DNA of 64,000 bases from Emydura subglobosa (taxonomy: Eukaryota > Chordata > Testudines > Chelidae). Below, one piece after another: positions 25,348-35,697 of this stretch. Every line of letters begins with the position of its first letter. The first letter of the stretch is position 1. The stretch spans positions 273,686 to 337,685 of the forward strand of contig ML680047.1 of NCBI GenBank assembly GCA_007922225.1. Direction: 5' to 3'. A program made the position numbers and the translations under genes. Under the pieces are notes generated by a model. The model did no database searches and was not told the DNA's origin. It saw nothing but the letters and a program-made list of their open reading frames with translations.

Positions 25348-26416
25348 TGTGACACGCTGTACCCCACGTATACCCTTATAGTGTGATTTGTGTATCATTC
25401 ATGTTCACCCTTATAGGGTAATTGTGTATTGTTTAACGCAAAGTAGGTCATGTCAGGTGTTTTTGGAATGCTCATGACGCACTGAACATTATTGTTATGG
25501 TAGCATGTTTCCTGCAATGTCATGCATATGTACAGATATGAAACTGCTGTGTCATATCCGCAAACGTGTGTCTCACGTGGCTTGAACAGATGCAGACAAA
25601 CACAAAGCTGAGGTTCCATGCCTCGCAGAGGCAGGCACAGGAACAACGGACTGGCCTCAGCACCTTTGAGCACTTTGGCTCAAGTGGAAGACATCATGCC
25701 CATTGCCAGACACGGCCGATCACCTGACCCCTGGGTCGAGGAAACTTGTTAAAAGAGAGAGGCATCTTTGTCTCGGGGCTCTCCCTTGGAATCCATCTAC
25801 ACAGCAACATCAAGGACTGACAACTGCCCATGGGGGGGCGGAGGCCTGGCTGCAAGATTCATCTCCGCCAGCTGTGGGTAAGCGAACATCAAGGACTGAA
25901 AACTTACTGAAATACTAAGTTTAGTTTAGGATGTGTGTTATTTTTAGTTAATTGTGTCTAATCTCTTGATTCATATTCATCTGATTTACGATCACTTAAA
26001 ATCTTGCTGTAGTCAAACTTATTTGTTTGTTTGATATAAAGCAGTGCATGTGGACTGAGTGTGTCAGGACTTCACTCAGAGTGACAAAGCTGGTGCATAT
26101 CAATTTCTTTGATAAACTGACGGACAAATGTAAATGATCTTGCAGGGCACAGTGTACAGCACTGAACCCTATAAGACGGCCGTTCCCGGGGTTGCATCTG
26201 AGGCTCCGGGTGTTTGCTGAAGGTCAGTCCCATGAGTGGCTGGCCAGAAGTGCTCTTTCACTAAGTCAGGGACCGATTACTCGCAGGAGGCTGGGTGTGG
26301 GCTAACCCAGGAGTGGGTGGTTCACACAGCAATGCAGAGTAAGTTGGAGCCCAGGAGTGAGGGATCAGGGTGACTCAGCTACACACCAGTCCAGATTGCA
26401 AGGGGGAAATGTCACA
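25348..26416 (+). mobile_element. Solo LTR (1,069 bp) with 5-bp target duplication
   Basis: The block starts TGTGACACGC and ends TGTCACA, giving the TG...CA ends of an LTR. It is flanked by a perfect 5-bp direct repeat GGGTC (25,343-25,347 and 26,417-26,421). No internal region is attached. A 5-bp duplication fits class III (ERVL-like) or some class I retroviruses, and also gypsy elements; the class is not resolved. The strand is inferred from the wording of the 3' half. It is unrelated in sequence to the 3,352/49,256 family. Confidence 0.75.
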
Positions 26417-26421
26417 GGGTC

Positions 26422-27260
26422 CTTAAAAGTAGACACTGAAAAAACTTAGTGAAATCTCAGCTCAACACATCTCAGCTTGATTCATCTCATCCCATCCCAG
26501 CACATCCTGTCTTGCCCCAACTCTGCTCTCTCATCTTCCCCAATCCCAAGACAGAAGGAGCAGACCAGGCTGAAGGATTCTCTTCCTGAGAGGAAGGCCA
26601 TCAGGCTTTGCTCTTGTTTAAGGAACTATGTTTTTCCATTTGAGTGTCCTGAAAGTCATCATATCATCATGGCATCCAGCCCTCAGCCCATCAGTGTGCA
26701 TACCCGACTGTCAGCACCACAGAGGCAAATAAGATTCTGTTCTGTTTCTCATCTTTTTGTGTGTGTTACTTTCTGCCCAACTATTTGTCCTCCTATCCTC
26801 TCTCTCAGCTTTTCATCACTCCTGAAATCAACATGCATCAACACGGCGAGACCAGCTCTGTCCTATCTGAGGACACAGGACCCAAAGCCGATGATATCCC
26901 TGACTGGAATGCAAGCCAGCATCCAAGCAACCGGTGGCGTGGTCGACCTGTCAACCTAACGCATCCATTCATGCTTGACCAGCCACTCAGTGTGTTCCAA
27001 AAACGTCAACAAAAGCCATATTCTTTGTTCTATCCCCCCTACCCCCCCCCCCATTCTATCCTCTCTTTCACCTGCCTTGTGTCTGTCTGTCTGTATTAAA
27101 ACAGGAAACATGAATACCCTTCATACATCAGGACAAAATAAAATTAACCCTTCCTTTTTCATTAAAGAAAAGTTGGTGGTGTAAATAAGACTGATATTTT
27201 GCCTCCAAAAAGAGAGAGGCTTTGATTGGTTTTAATTAAGTTTGATTTGCGTAATTACTC
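26422..27260. other. Unassigned DNA
   Basis: Several pyrimidine-rich tracts, with a C-run near 27,040, and TCTGTCTGTCTG at 27,084. The 160-codon frame at 26,477-26,959 has no recognised motif and no splice signals were assigned. Confidence 0.35.
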
Positions 27261-27282
27261 AATTTCAGTTTCAAGTCAATGC

Positions 27283-27722
27283 TTGAGAGATATGATAGAG
27301 AACTATAAAATCATGACTGGTGTGGAGAAAGGAAATAAAGTGTTATTTACTCCTTCACATAACACAAGAAGCAGGGGTCACCCGATTAAATTAATAGGCA
27401 GCAGGTTTAAAACGAACAAAAGGAAGTATTTCTTCACACACCACACAGTCAACCTGTGGAACCCATTGCCAGGGAATGTTGTGAAGGCCAAAATTACAAC
27501 AGGGTTCAAAAAAGAACTAGATAATGCAGCCCCATGCTCTGGGTGTCCCTAAGCTTTGACTGCCAGAAGCTGGGAGTGGATGACAGGGGATAGATAACTT
27601 GATGATTGCTCTCTTACATTCATTCCCTCTGAAGCACGTGGCATTGGCCACCACCAGAAGACAGAATACTGGGCTAGATGGACTATTGGTCTAACACAGT
27701 ATGGCCTACTTTTGTTCTTGTT
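27283..27722 (+). mobile_element. CR1 LINE 3'-end fragment
   Basis: The plus strand encodes a degraded C-terminal CR1 reverse transcriptase ('[19 protein letters not shown]' style, 27,415-27,480). It continues into the 3' end with 'agaatactgggctagatgga' and 'taacacagtatggcc'. This matches, in the opposite orientation, the tail subfamily at 8,735 and 11,706. Confidence 0.85.
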
Positions 27723-27836
27723 TTGATTTCTTAGTCTTGTGTTTTATCAAGAAACATCCAACTTTGGAATGAATGTTTTTGGGTGTTTGCCAAGAAACTG
27801 AATAAACCAGAGTCTAAGTAGACTCAGCATCAACCC

Positions 27837-28085
27837 AGGTCTGGCTTACTGCGAAGACAATGCAACCGTTTGAACCAGTTTTGTACCGGAAAGGGAATTT
27901 GTGCTGCAGCAGAATTTCGGAGGCATTTTATAGACCATCCACTAGGTGAATGTGGGCAGCCATACACCATGACACATATTGTTGAGGACTGCAAAATGAC
28001 TCAACTTCCTGGAGGTCTTCATGCCTTGAGAATTGTTGATAAGAACACTGTGGCTTGGCTTGACTGCATTGCATACACCAAATAA
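27837..28085 (+). pseudogene. LINE-like C-terminal zinc-finger relic, still open
   Basis: About 82 codons run without a stop from 27,837 to the stop at 28,085. Their order resembles the C-terminal end of a group of non-LTR retrotransposon pol proteins: an arginine-rich start (RRQCNRLNQFCTG), then ECGQPYTMTHIVEDC, which resembles the usual C-x-C-x(n)-H-x(4)-C pattern, then a tryptophan-containing end (VAWLDCIAYTK). One of the usual early cysteines is replaced (GECG). No polymerase domain is attached upstream; the neighbouring sequence is an unrelated CR1 tail. No standard ATG opens the frame. It is most simply a LINE fragment, but an open frame amid broken neighbours is notable. Confidence 0.6.
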
Positions 28086-28097
28086 ATAAATAAATAG
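28081..28097. repeat. Short (AAAT)n tail-like repeat
   Basis: Four AAAT units directly follow the end of the zinc-finger frame. They may be the 3' tail of the LINE fragment or an independent simple repeat. Confidence 0.5.
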
Positions 28098-28721
28098 CAG
28101 GAAAAAACCTAAACCTTTGTTTCACTGTTTGAATGTTGGTCAGAGAAAGAGTTTAATATCTTTAACTCTTTTGGCCCTTGTGATCAATACAACACAGACT
28201 ATCCTCCTGGTATTACACAGAAGAGGGTGGTGTGTGGTCTCTGTCAAAGGCTAAGAACTAGCTGATTGTCATGGCTATTTCAAGATGTTTGTAAGGGAAA
28301 CAATTTCAGAGCTATGTAGTATGTAGGATATTGTGTTCCCAATCTGTTGAGATTGACGCCTAGCACCTGAGCAGGGGAATTCTGAGACTGACCAAATCAA
28401 CATGAGAACAATGATCTTCTGGGGAGACAACCTATGCTTACTGTCTGGAATAGATGTAGGCTGGAGATTTACAAAGACAAACGAACCCCAGGAGAGTTCT
28501 CAGAAGAGCGGGTCCTGGGGCCAAGAGATAATATCTTCTGACTGTATAAGAGAAGAAGAAATGGCACGAGTCATTACTCATTACAGAAGAATGACTCCCT
28601 CAGTGACAGCTGTCTCATGAACGGTGGATCCCAGCTCTCTGAACTGGACAAGCACTGCAAGAACTAACCAGTGGGTGAGAAATAACAAGTTACTTTTCTG
28701 AGTAATAAGGTAAGTCTAAGC

Positions 28722-28852
28722 CAGTGGTTTTCAACCTGTGGTCCATGGACCCTGGAGGATTTCCAGACTATGTCTAAGATTTCCAAAGGGGTCCACACCT
28801 CCATTTGAAATGTTTTAGGGTCTGCAAATGAAAAAAATGTTGAAAAGCACTG
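28722..28852. mobile_element. hAT-type miniature element (131 bp)
   Basis: It starts CAGTGGTTTTCAACC and ends TTGAAAAGCACTG, inverted repeats with a few mismatches. The 8-bp flanks are GTCTAAGC and GTCTAGGC (28,714-28,721 and 28,853-28,860; one mismatch). It has no coding capacity. The ends resemble those of the elements at 21,175 and 50,663. Confidence 0.88.
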
Positions 28853-29504
28853 GTCTAGGCCACAGACTGTATTTTATGTTTTTCTTTTAACTGTAACCTT
28901 CGGTTTCCAAAGCTTTTTACTAGCTTTTATTTGGATCTTTATCTCAAGCTCTGTTAAATAAACTTAAATTGGTTTGACTATAAGCCTGCCTACATGCCTT
29001 GTACTAAGGATATTGCTGAGGTGAAACCAGTGAACTGGGCTGCACTATTTCTACAGAGGTAGTAGACTGGTGTACACTGCAGGTGTCCGGAAGACCAGGG
29101 ACTCGGTATGCAGGTCTAACAAACTGGGGTGGGTAAATTGCTAGACTGAAGAGGGAAAGAGCTGGGCTCAGAGCAGGGCAAATGCGTGGCTAGTAGTCAA
29201 TGGCTGGGGACAGTCTCCTGTGGTGGACACAGGCAGGACTCCCTCTCACTGCAGGCAAGTGGTAGTAATTTATCCCAGACATCTTGAGAAACCCCAAAAA
29301 GTGTCACAGAGAGCCAAGCCCAAGGAGCCCAGACAGCGGGCATGATCACATTGTGAATATCTGCACAAATCTTCTCTGAGCAGCCTCTCAAGCACCCCCC
29401 AGCCTTTTTCCACTCTGACCTCTGACTCCACATTAGCGTCTTTCCCAGTTCGGCTCTTCTCCAGGGTTTTCAGTTTTCTAATCATACTATATATCTGCCA
29501 AGGA

Positions 29505-30715
29505 ACATAACTGTTGAATGGGACCAGACCAAGGTCCATCTAGTCCAGTGTCCTCTATCTGACAGTGGCCAGTGCCCAATGCTTCAGATGAAGGTGCAAG
29601 AACCCTGCAATAGCAGATGTGAAATAACTTGCCCCCCGCATTAGGTCTCAGCCTGGTCTCTAATATTTAGAGTGGCTGACGCCCTGAAACATTGAGTTTT
29701 AATATCCCTTTCAAAATTTGTTATTAATTAAAAGTCTCGTCCTCCATATAAATATCCAATCCCTTTTTTAATCTTGCCAAGTTCCTGACCTCAATGACTT
29801 CCCATGGCAATGAGTTCAACAGTCTAATTACCCATGGTGTAAAAAAAGTATTTCTTTTCATCAATTTTGAATGTATCACCTTTTAATTTTATTGATCATC
29901 CCCCTTGTTCTTGTGCTCTGAGACAGGGAGTACAAAAGCTCCAAATCCACCATCACTAAACCTATTCCTTATTTTATAGACTTGTGCCCCCTCTTATTTT
30001 TCTCCTTTCTAAAGTAACATTCCCAGTATTTTCAATCTCTCTTCGTATAAGAGTTCTTCCAAGAAGGCTGAGAGGCAACTCGATTACAGTGTATAAATAC
30101 CTTTATGGAGAGAAAATACCAGGAATTAAAAGATTCTTTTAGCTAGTGGAGAAAAGCCGAACAAGAACCAATGGCTGGAAGCTGAAGCCAGACGAAGATC
30201 TGTACCTTATTTCTAATTCAAACGCAACAATTATGGCGATTAACCATTGGAACAAACGACCAAACGAAGTGGTTGATTCTCCATCTCTTGATGTTTTCAG
30301 ATCAAGAAATCAAAACTGGAGTTATTATACTTGATACAGGGGTAACTGGGTGAAATTTGAAGGCATGTGATATACAGGAGGTCAGACTAGATGATCCAGT
30401 GGTTGCTTCCGGCCTTAAGCTCTATGAATAAAATTCTGCAATAGCCTATTTGAGATGGGGCGACCAGCAGTGCTCACAATGTCCAGATGAGGTTCCACCA
30501 CAGATTGACACTATTTTCCATGTTATTGTCCTTCCTATTCATTAAGCATCCTAATATCTTGTTTGCTTTTTGCAGGTGAATCATGAGCAGAGGTCTTTCC
30601 TAAGCTTATACGGTGATGTCCAAGTCCCTTTCCTGAGCTGATGGTTAATTTAGAACCTTGTAAGATGTCTGAGTAGTTCAATTTTTATCCACCAATGTGT
30701 ATCACTTTGCTACAC
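29505..30715 (-). mobile_element. CR1 LINE copy interrupted by another CR1
   Basis: The minus-strand CR1 3' half occupies 29,505-30,058 ('ggtccatctagtccagtgtc', 'cccatggcaatgagttcaac') and resumes at about 30,441-30,715 ('gagatggggcgaccagcagt'). The two halves are collinear in CR1 with roughly 80 bases missing at the break. All frames are broken. Confidence 0.8.
30059..30440 (+). mobile_element. CR1 3'-end fragment nested in an opposite-strand CR1
   Basis: It begins with coding wording for KKAERQLDYSVYKYLYGE, includes 'ttaaccattggaacaaacga' and finishes with 'ggaggtcagactagatgatc' and a CTCTATGAAT end. It sits inside the minus-strand copy above and is therefore the later insertion. Confidence 0.8.
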
Positions 30716-31605
30716 AGGTGCATCCCAATGTTACAAAGGAAATGCACTTCCTGCAGTATTGTATTAGATCATTTACAGAATAAAATGCAATTGTGGAATA
30801 AAAGACCACACAGATGCACAAGACGGCAGAGGTAACAGCTGAGAGAAATTAAAAACTGAATGTTTTGTTACATTTAAATAGTTTACACCTTTTCTTTAAT
30901 AAAAGGGACAAATAAAAAACAAAGTACCCCATTGGCAATTAGCAGGTAAATAATAATTGAGGTCCTGAGCAAAGCCTGAATTGTAAGACATGGTCTGGTG
31001 AGCAATGAAATGGCAGCTGCAGACTGGCCCACACGAGACAAGGTTCCTCAGGAGTTTTTCCTTAGAGGGCTTCCCTCCAAGAACTGAGCCGACTCAACCT
31101 ATAGCTAAGCTTGTAAGATCTGACAAGGTCACAACTAATGGGAGTATGGCTGCAGACTGAAGCCCCAGGAAAAAAGCTGACAGGAACAGGAATCAAACCA
31201 AGACCTCTCTACTACCCCTCAGCATAAGAGCTTTCTGCTCTGCAGCCCCTGCTGGCAGAAACAAGCCTCTTTGTCTTATCTGCAATGAGATGGAGAGTCA
31301 CTTCCTTCTTTCCTGGCCTGTGGCCCAGCTTCTCCCTACCTGTGTTGTGGTTTATCACTGAAGCATATTTTGAGGAGACTCTCATGAACTGTAGGATTCT
31401 ACACAGTATAAATTTGCCTTGAAATACATGTGCTTGTCCCAGTAACGCAGAGATCACCAAGATCATTAAGTGCTCTTCTTCATTTGTATTTTAAGATGTG
31501 GGTTTGATTTTACTCACAACTTTCAAGCTGTGCAAAACAGAGTCTACTAGGTAACCACATCTCACCATTACCCTTCCTCTTCCACAATTCACATTTATTT
31601 ATTAC
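30716..31605. other. Unassigned non-coding DNA
   Basis: Nothing recognisable was seen. Confidence 0.4.
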
Positions 31606-31725
31606 ACCCTGGTTAGACTGTAAGCTCCATGGGGCAGAGACCATCTCTTGCTATGTGTTTGTGCAACACCCAGCAAAACGGCGCTGTGATCTCAATTATG
31701 GCCTCTGGGTGCTATTGCAATAACA
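31606..31725 (+). repeat. MIR/L2-type SINE tail
   Basis: 'gactgtaagctccatggggc' and 'tttgtgcaacacccagcaaa' match the plus-sense version of the tail seen at 4,392 and 7,441. Confidence 0.6.
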
Positions 31726-33559
31726 CCAACAATAGTATTTGCCTCTTCTCTCTGCACACTCTGCCACCAACACTGCCTGAATAAGGAACAGAGGAGAGGG
31801 GATGTTGGACGATAACGGCTACCTGGCAAGTAGGATCAGTACCATTCCTCAGCAATATTGTCTCTGTCTGAGATGTAGCCAACTGGTTGAATTTACAGAC
31901 ATGTTCACTAGCTTGTAACTACAGGACCCCTTCCTAGATGCTGGGATGCTGTCTGCAGCCGATGCTTCTGGGAACAGTTCTAGGTCCTGGGAAAACGTGT
32001 CTCAGAATAGATCAAATTGCTCCATGTGAACTAGCCCAAGGACTTGAGAGCCCTCTCCTAGGGGAAATCCGAGGGTTCCCTGCTGCATCACACCTCCTTC
32101 GCCTCCACACAACAGCCCCCCATTCCTATAGCAGAAAGGTGCAGAATCTCTGAATCGCTTCTCCTTCCAAGGCATTTCCTAGCCCAACAGCTGTTAACAC
32201 ATGGGTGCTCTGCTCACTAATATTTGGAGCGACAGGATGTCACATGAGGTCAATGTCAACAAAATCAGCATTAACGAACCACTCCCCTTTCCCACCCAGG
32301 GAAGAAGCAATCACAGCAGATAAGGCTCAGTGGATCCCTCCTGTGCCTCTGGCCGCCATCCTCTCTCTCATGTGGATTCTACCTTCTCTGGATTAGAGAG
32401 GGGAAGGGGAACAAGAGAGCGGAAGAAGAATTTCTAATCGAAGATACTAGATACATCCCTCACTGCTGCGAAGACACAAGAAGCTAACTAACCTAGCCAG
32501 GCTGCGTGTTACAGTGCAGCCTCACCAGGGGTTCGAAGCTTTGTGTGGACAATCCTTGCAACCAATGACCAAGACATTCCTTTAATTACCAAGGTGTCTC
32601 CCTGCAATAGCAGGAGACTGGATTCAATGACCCAGATGGTCCCTTCCAGTTCTAATTTGAAAGGAACCAGCATTAACCAGGTCTCAGTAAATTAAGTAGG
32701 ACAGTGAACCAGCAAGTTTAACACTGCATCATCCCAGTGGGGGACACAGTTCCTTCCCCTACAAATAAAATCAGCTGACTGCTGCAAAAAAGCCTTTTAT
32801 TCTGTGTAAGTTCTCCGCTGGAATTGGCTTGGGAGAATCACTTGCCTGCCACCCATTTGAATCTCTCGGTCTGTTCAGATAATTTGCGAACCTAAAGGGG
32901 CTGGACTCATCAGATCACGAGGTCATTGTGACTCACTTGGCTCATTATTCTACGCTCATGCAACTCCAGCACACCTTCCTATTAGGGCAAGTAAGCCAAG
33001 ACTCTTCTCCAAGCCCATGTGCATGCCCAGTGATAACCAACTATTCCTTTCATCACTTACAGTGGCAGGAACTAGTTCAAAGGGAATCAGCAGCCTGTGG
33101 TAGAGGGGGCAATTGAAGTCACGGGCTTTGGAAGATAAGCAGCTCCCAGGGTGAAATGTGAGCACAGACCTGCCCAGAAGTTCACAGCTTGTGTGTTAGA
33201 CGCCAGAAGAAAAAGCTGAGGAGTGTTTGTTTTGCTAAGCGATTTCTGCTGCATTCTCCTAAGACTGGAGACAGTTCCTATTACCCCTCCTTTGGGTCCC
33301 AAGGAACCAGAGCACCGGCCATCATGCACTCTAGCAGACAGGCCAGGCCAGCTGCAGCTGCCGTTCCCCAGGTACCCAGGGAGGATCAGCACAAGCCCAT
33401 GAAGGGAAGTTTTAAACTTACAGTGTAGTTTGGGGGATTTATTTTAAAAATAGCAACAACCAAAAGAGATTTCCATTTTGCTTGAAGGGAAGAAGGAGAG
33501 ATGCCTAACCCCTAAAATGCTGGCATTTCCCAGCCTGCCAGCTGCCACATGAAGACAAA
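31726..33559. other. Unassigned DNA with a short CR1-type tail
   Basis: The only recognisable piece is 32,600-32,660 ('ggagactggattcaatgacc', 'ggtcccttccagttctaa'), the 3' end shared by CR1 elements and CR1-tailed SINEs, in plus sense. No exon was identified. Confidence 0.4.
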
Positions 33560-34057
33560 GGGCTTGTCTACATGGGGACACTCTGGGAAGTTACAACAAA
33601 TCCACTAAAGGTGTGACATTAACATGTATAAGGTAAAGCGCACTAAACCCGCGTGGATTTAACCCACGCTCTCATTCAGAAGGAACAACGCCAGCTGGCT
33701 TTTGTGCAGCATTCTTCATCAGCAGAACTCAAAGCACTTCACACAGGAGGTTAGTGTCATTATCCTCATTTTACAGATGAGGAAACTGAGGCACAGAGCA
33801 GTGAATGACTTACCCACGTCATCCAGCTGGCCAGTGGCAGAGCTGGGACTAGAACCCAGGTCTCCTGCATCCCAGTCCATTGCTCTGGCCACTAGGAAAC
33901 ACTGCCTTAATGCACTATAGTTTAATCCTCCTTCCAGTGAGATGAGGCCATTTGACTTCTGAATGGAAGCATGCACTGAGGGGTTTAATGCAATTTAAAT
34001 TCACACCTTTAACTGATTCATCTTAACTTTACTGAGTCTTCCTGTGCAGAAAAGCCC
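33560..34057. mobile_element. Terminal-inverted-repeat element containing a MIR
   Basis: The left end GGGCTTGTCTACATGGGG and the complement of the right end, GGGCTTTTCTGCACAGG, are inverted repeats matching at about 17 of 23 positions. 'GGGCTTGTCTACA' ends typify a family of turtle miniature elements. The MIR at 33,695-33,905 lies between the two halves. No clear target duplication was found, so boundaries and superfamily are uncertain. Confidence 0.6.
33695..33905 (-). mobile_element. MIR-type SINE, well preserved
   Basis: The blocks TTTTACAGATGAGGAAACTG, 'aggcacagagcagtgaatga', 'ccagtggcagagctgggact' and 'agaacccaggtctcctgcat' give the MIR core in minus orientation. It is clearly better preserved than the copy at 6,936. 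The tRNA-related part is at the right. Confidence 0.9.
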
Positions 34058-35371
34058 TAAGAGGAACATGTCAGTGACTGCACCAGATGCCGCTCCTCAG
34101 CACAGAGTGACCCTGGAACAACCTAGCGGGCCACTTTCTGACTGCAAAAAACAGAAGAGGGAAGGGAGCAGCATCTCCTTTAACCCCAGCCCTGACATTC
34201 CTGCTCCTCAAGGGAGTCAGAGAGCGAGTCACATCCTCTGTGTCACCCCACATCCTGCCCACATGCCAGACACGCAGAGAAAGTAGAGTCCATCCCCACT
34301 CACTGCAGTGCTGGTCAGCCTGGGCCCCTCCCCCTCCGAGTCTGGGCACAGAGCTAACTGCAGCTGTCAAGCAGGAAGGCAGCGGAGTGAAGACACCATT
34401 TCAGCTCCTCTCTGCAGCCATGTTATGCCACTGATGTAAAAGGTCCCAATCGTTAGGTCTGGCTGACCTGTGCGTGGCACAAGACGCTGGGGCGGGGGGG
34501 GCAAAGGGAGCCGTGCACCACTTCTGTGCTCTGCTGATCCCCCAGAAATCACTGGGGATGATTTGGCCCTTGCTCTAAATTAAGGCAGTCTCGAGGCTGC
34601 TCTACTTTACAACCACCTGCAGTAGGCCTCCAAAGAGCCATCACAGGAGCCAGGGATCACCAGAGTGCTCTGCAGTCCGTCCACCTACCCGCTCCACTGC
34701 TCCCTATCCCAGGCGGCAGCAAGGGGCATGGCGAAGAGCTGGCCACACTGCCTCTACACCACCCAGTGGTTTCCCAACATCAAGCAAGACTCAGCTGGCC
34801 AGTTAGACCTACTTTATTTAAGGCTGCTTTGCACCACTGGGGCAGCACAAAGCCCCTTATCATGGTGGAGGCTCTAGCCCATAATCTTTGGGATCAGTTT
34901 ACAAAGCATCCAGCTGATTCTTCCTCTCTGGAATGCTGCATTGTCCTGTGCTCATCACCATGGTATGTACACTGGGTGCCTTGGAGAGCAGCAAGGACAC
35001 CGGACTTTAAGTTATCCATTGTGAGAAGTGACCCACAACACACTGCCTCACATCAATTCCCTGGGATAGTTTCCACCCCTCCTACAGCATAAACCCCCAG
35101 TGCAGAGCAGTACGGGCCTCCAGTGCTGCCCTCCCACACAGTACCCAGCACATCCGGGGATTGGCTGGGTCCAGCTGTTCTGGTCTGGGGGGAAGGGTAA
35201 AAGCCACATTCACACACACAGAGACCAGGTGTCCTCTGAGGTGCAGGTCAGAATCTGGCCTTTCCTAAGAGATGAGCTTGTCCGTTTTGTAGCCTTGTTT
35301 GCTTGTCTTCACTAGGACCTTCCAAGCCCATGATTCCCAGCAGAGGTAGCTCCCATGGGGGAAGCTATAGC
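34058..35371. other. Unassigned non-coding DNA
   Basis: No domain, repeat or splice-bounded frame could be supported. Confidence 0.4.
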
Positions 35372-35697
35372 ATAGGTTGTTACAAGGAAGAGAGAGAAAA
35401 ATTGCTCTCCTTAACCTCTAAGTATAGAACAAAAAGCAATGGGCTTAAATTGGAGCGAAGGTGGCTTAGATTGGAGATTAGAAAAACTTCCTAACTGTCA
35501 GTGTAGTTAAGCACTGGAATAAATTGCCCAGGGAGGTTGTGGAATCTCCATCACTGGAGATTTTTAAGAGCAGATTAGACAAACTCCTGTCAGGGATGGT
35601 CTAGATAATGCTTGGTCCTGCCACAAGTGCAGGGGACTGGACTAGATGACCTCTCGAGGTCCCTTCCACTCCTACGAGTCTATGATTCTGTCATAGC
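35372..35697 (+). mobile_element. CR1 LINE 3'-end fragment
   Basis: It contains 'gggaggttgtggaatctcca', 'ggtcctgccacaagtgcagg' and 'actagatgacctctcgaggt' and ends with TCTATGATTCTG, the typical CR1 3' terminus. The remaining coding part is frameshifted. Confidence 0.9.

Noticed and set aside
33702..33976. Overlapping frames at the MIR as coding exons
   Set aside because: They coincide with the MIR SINE and are explained by it.
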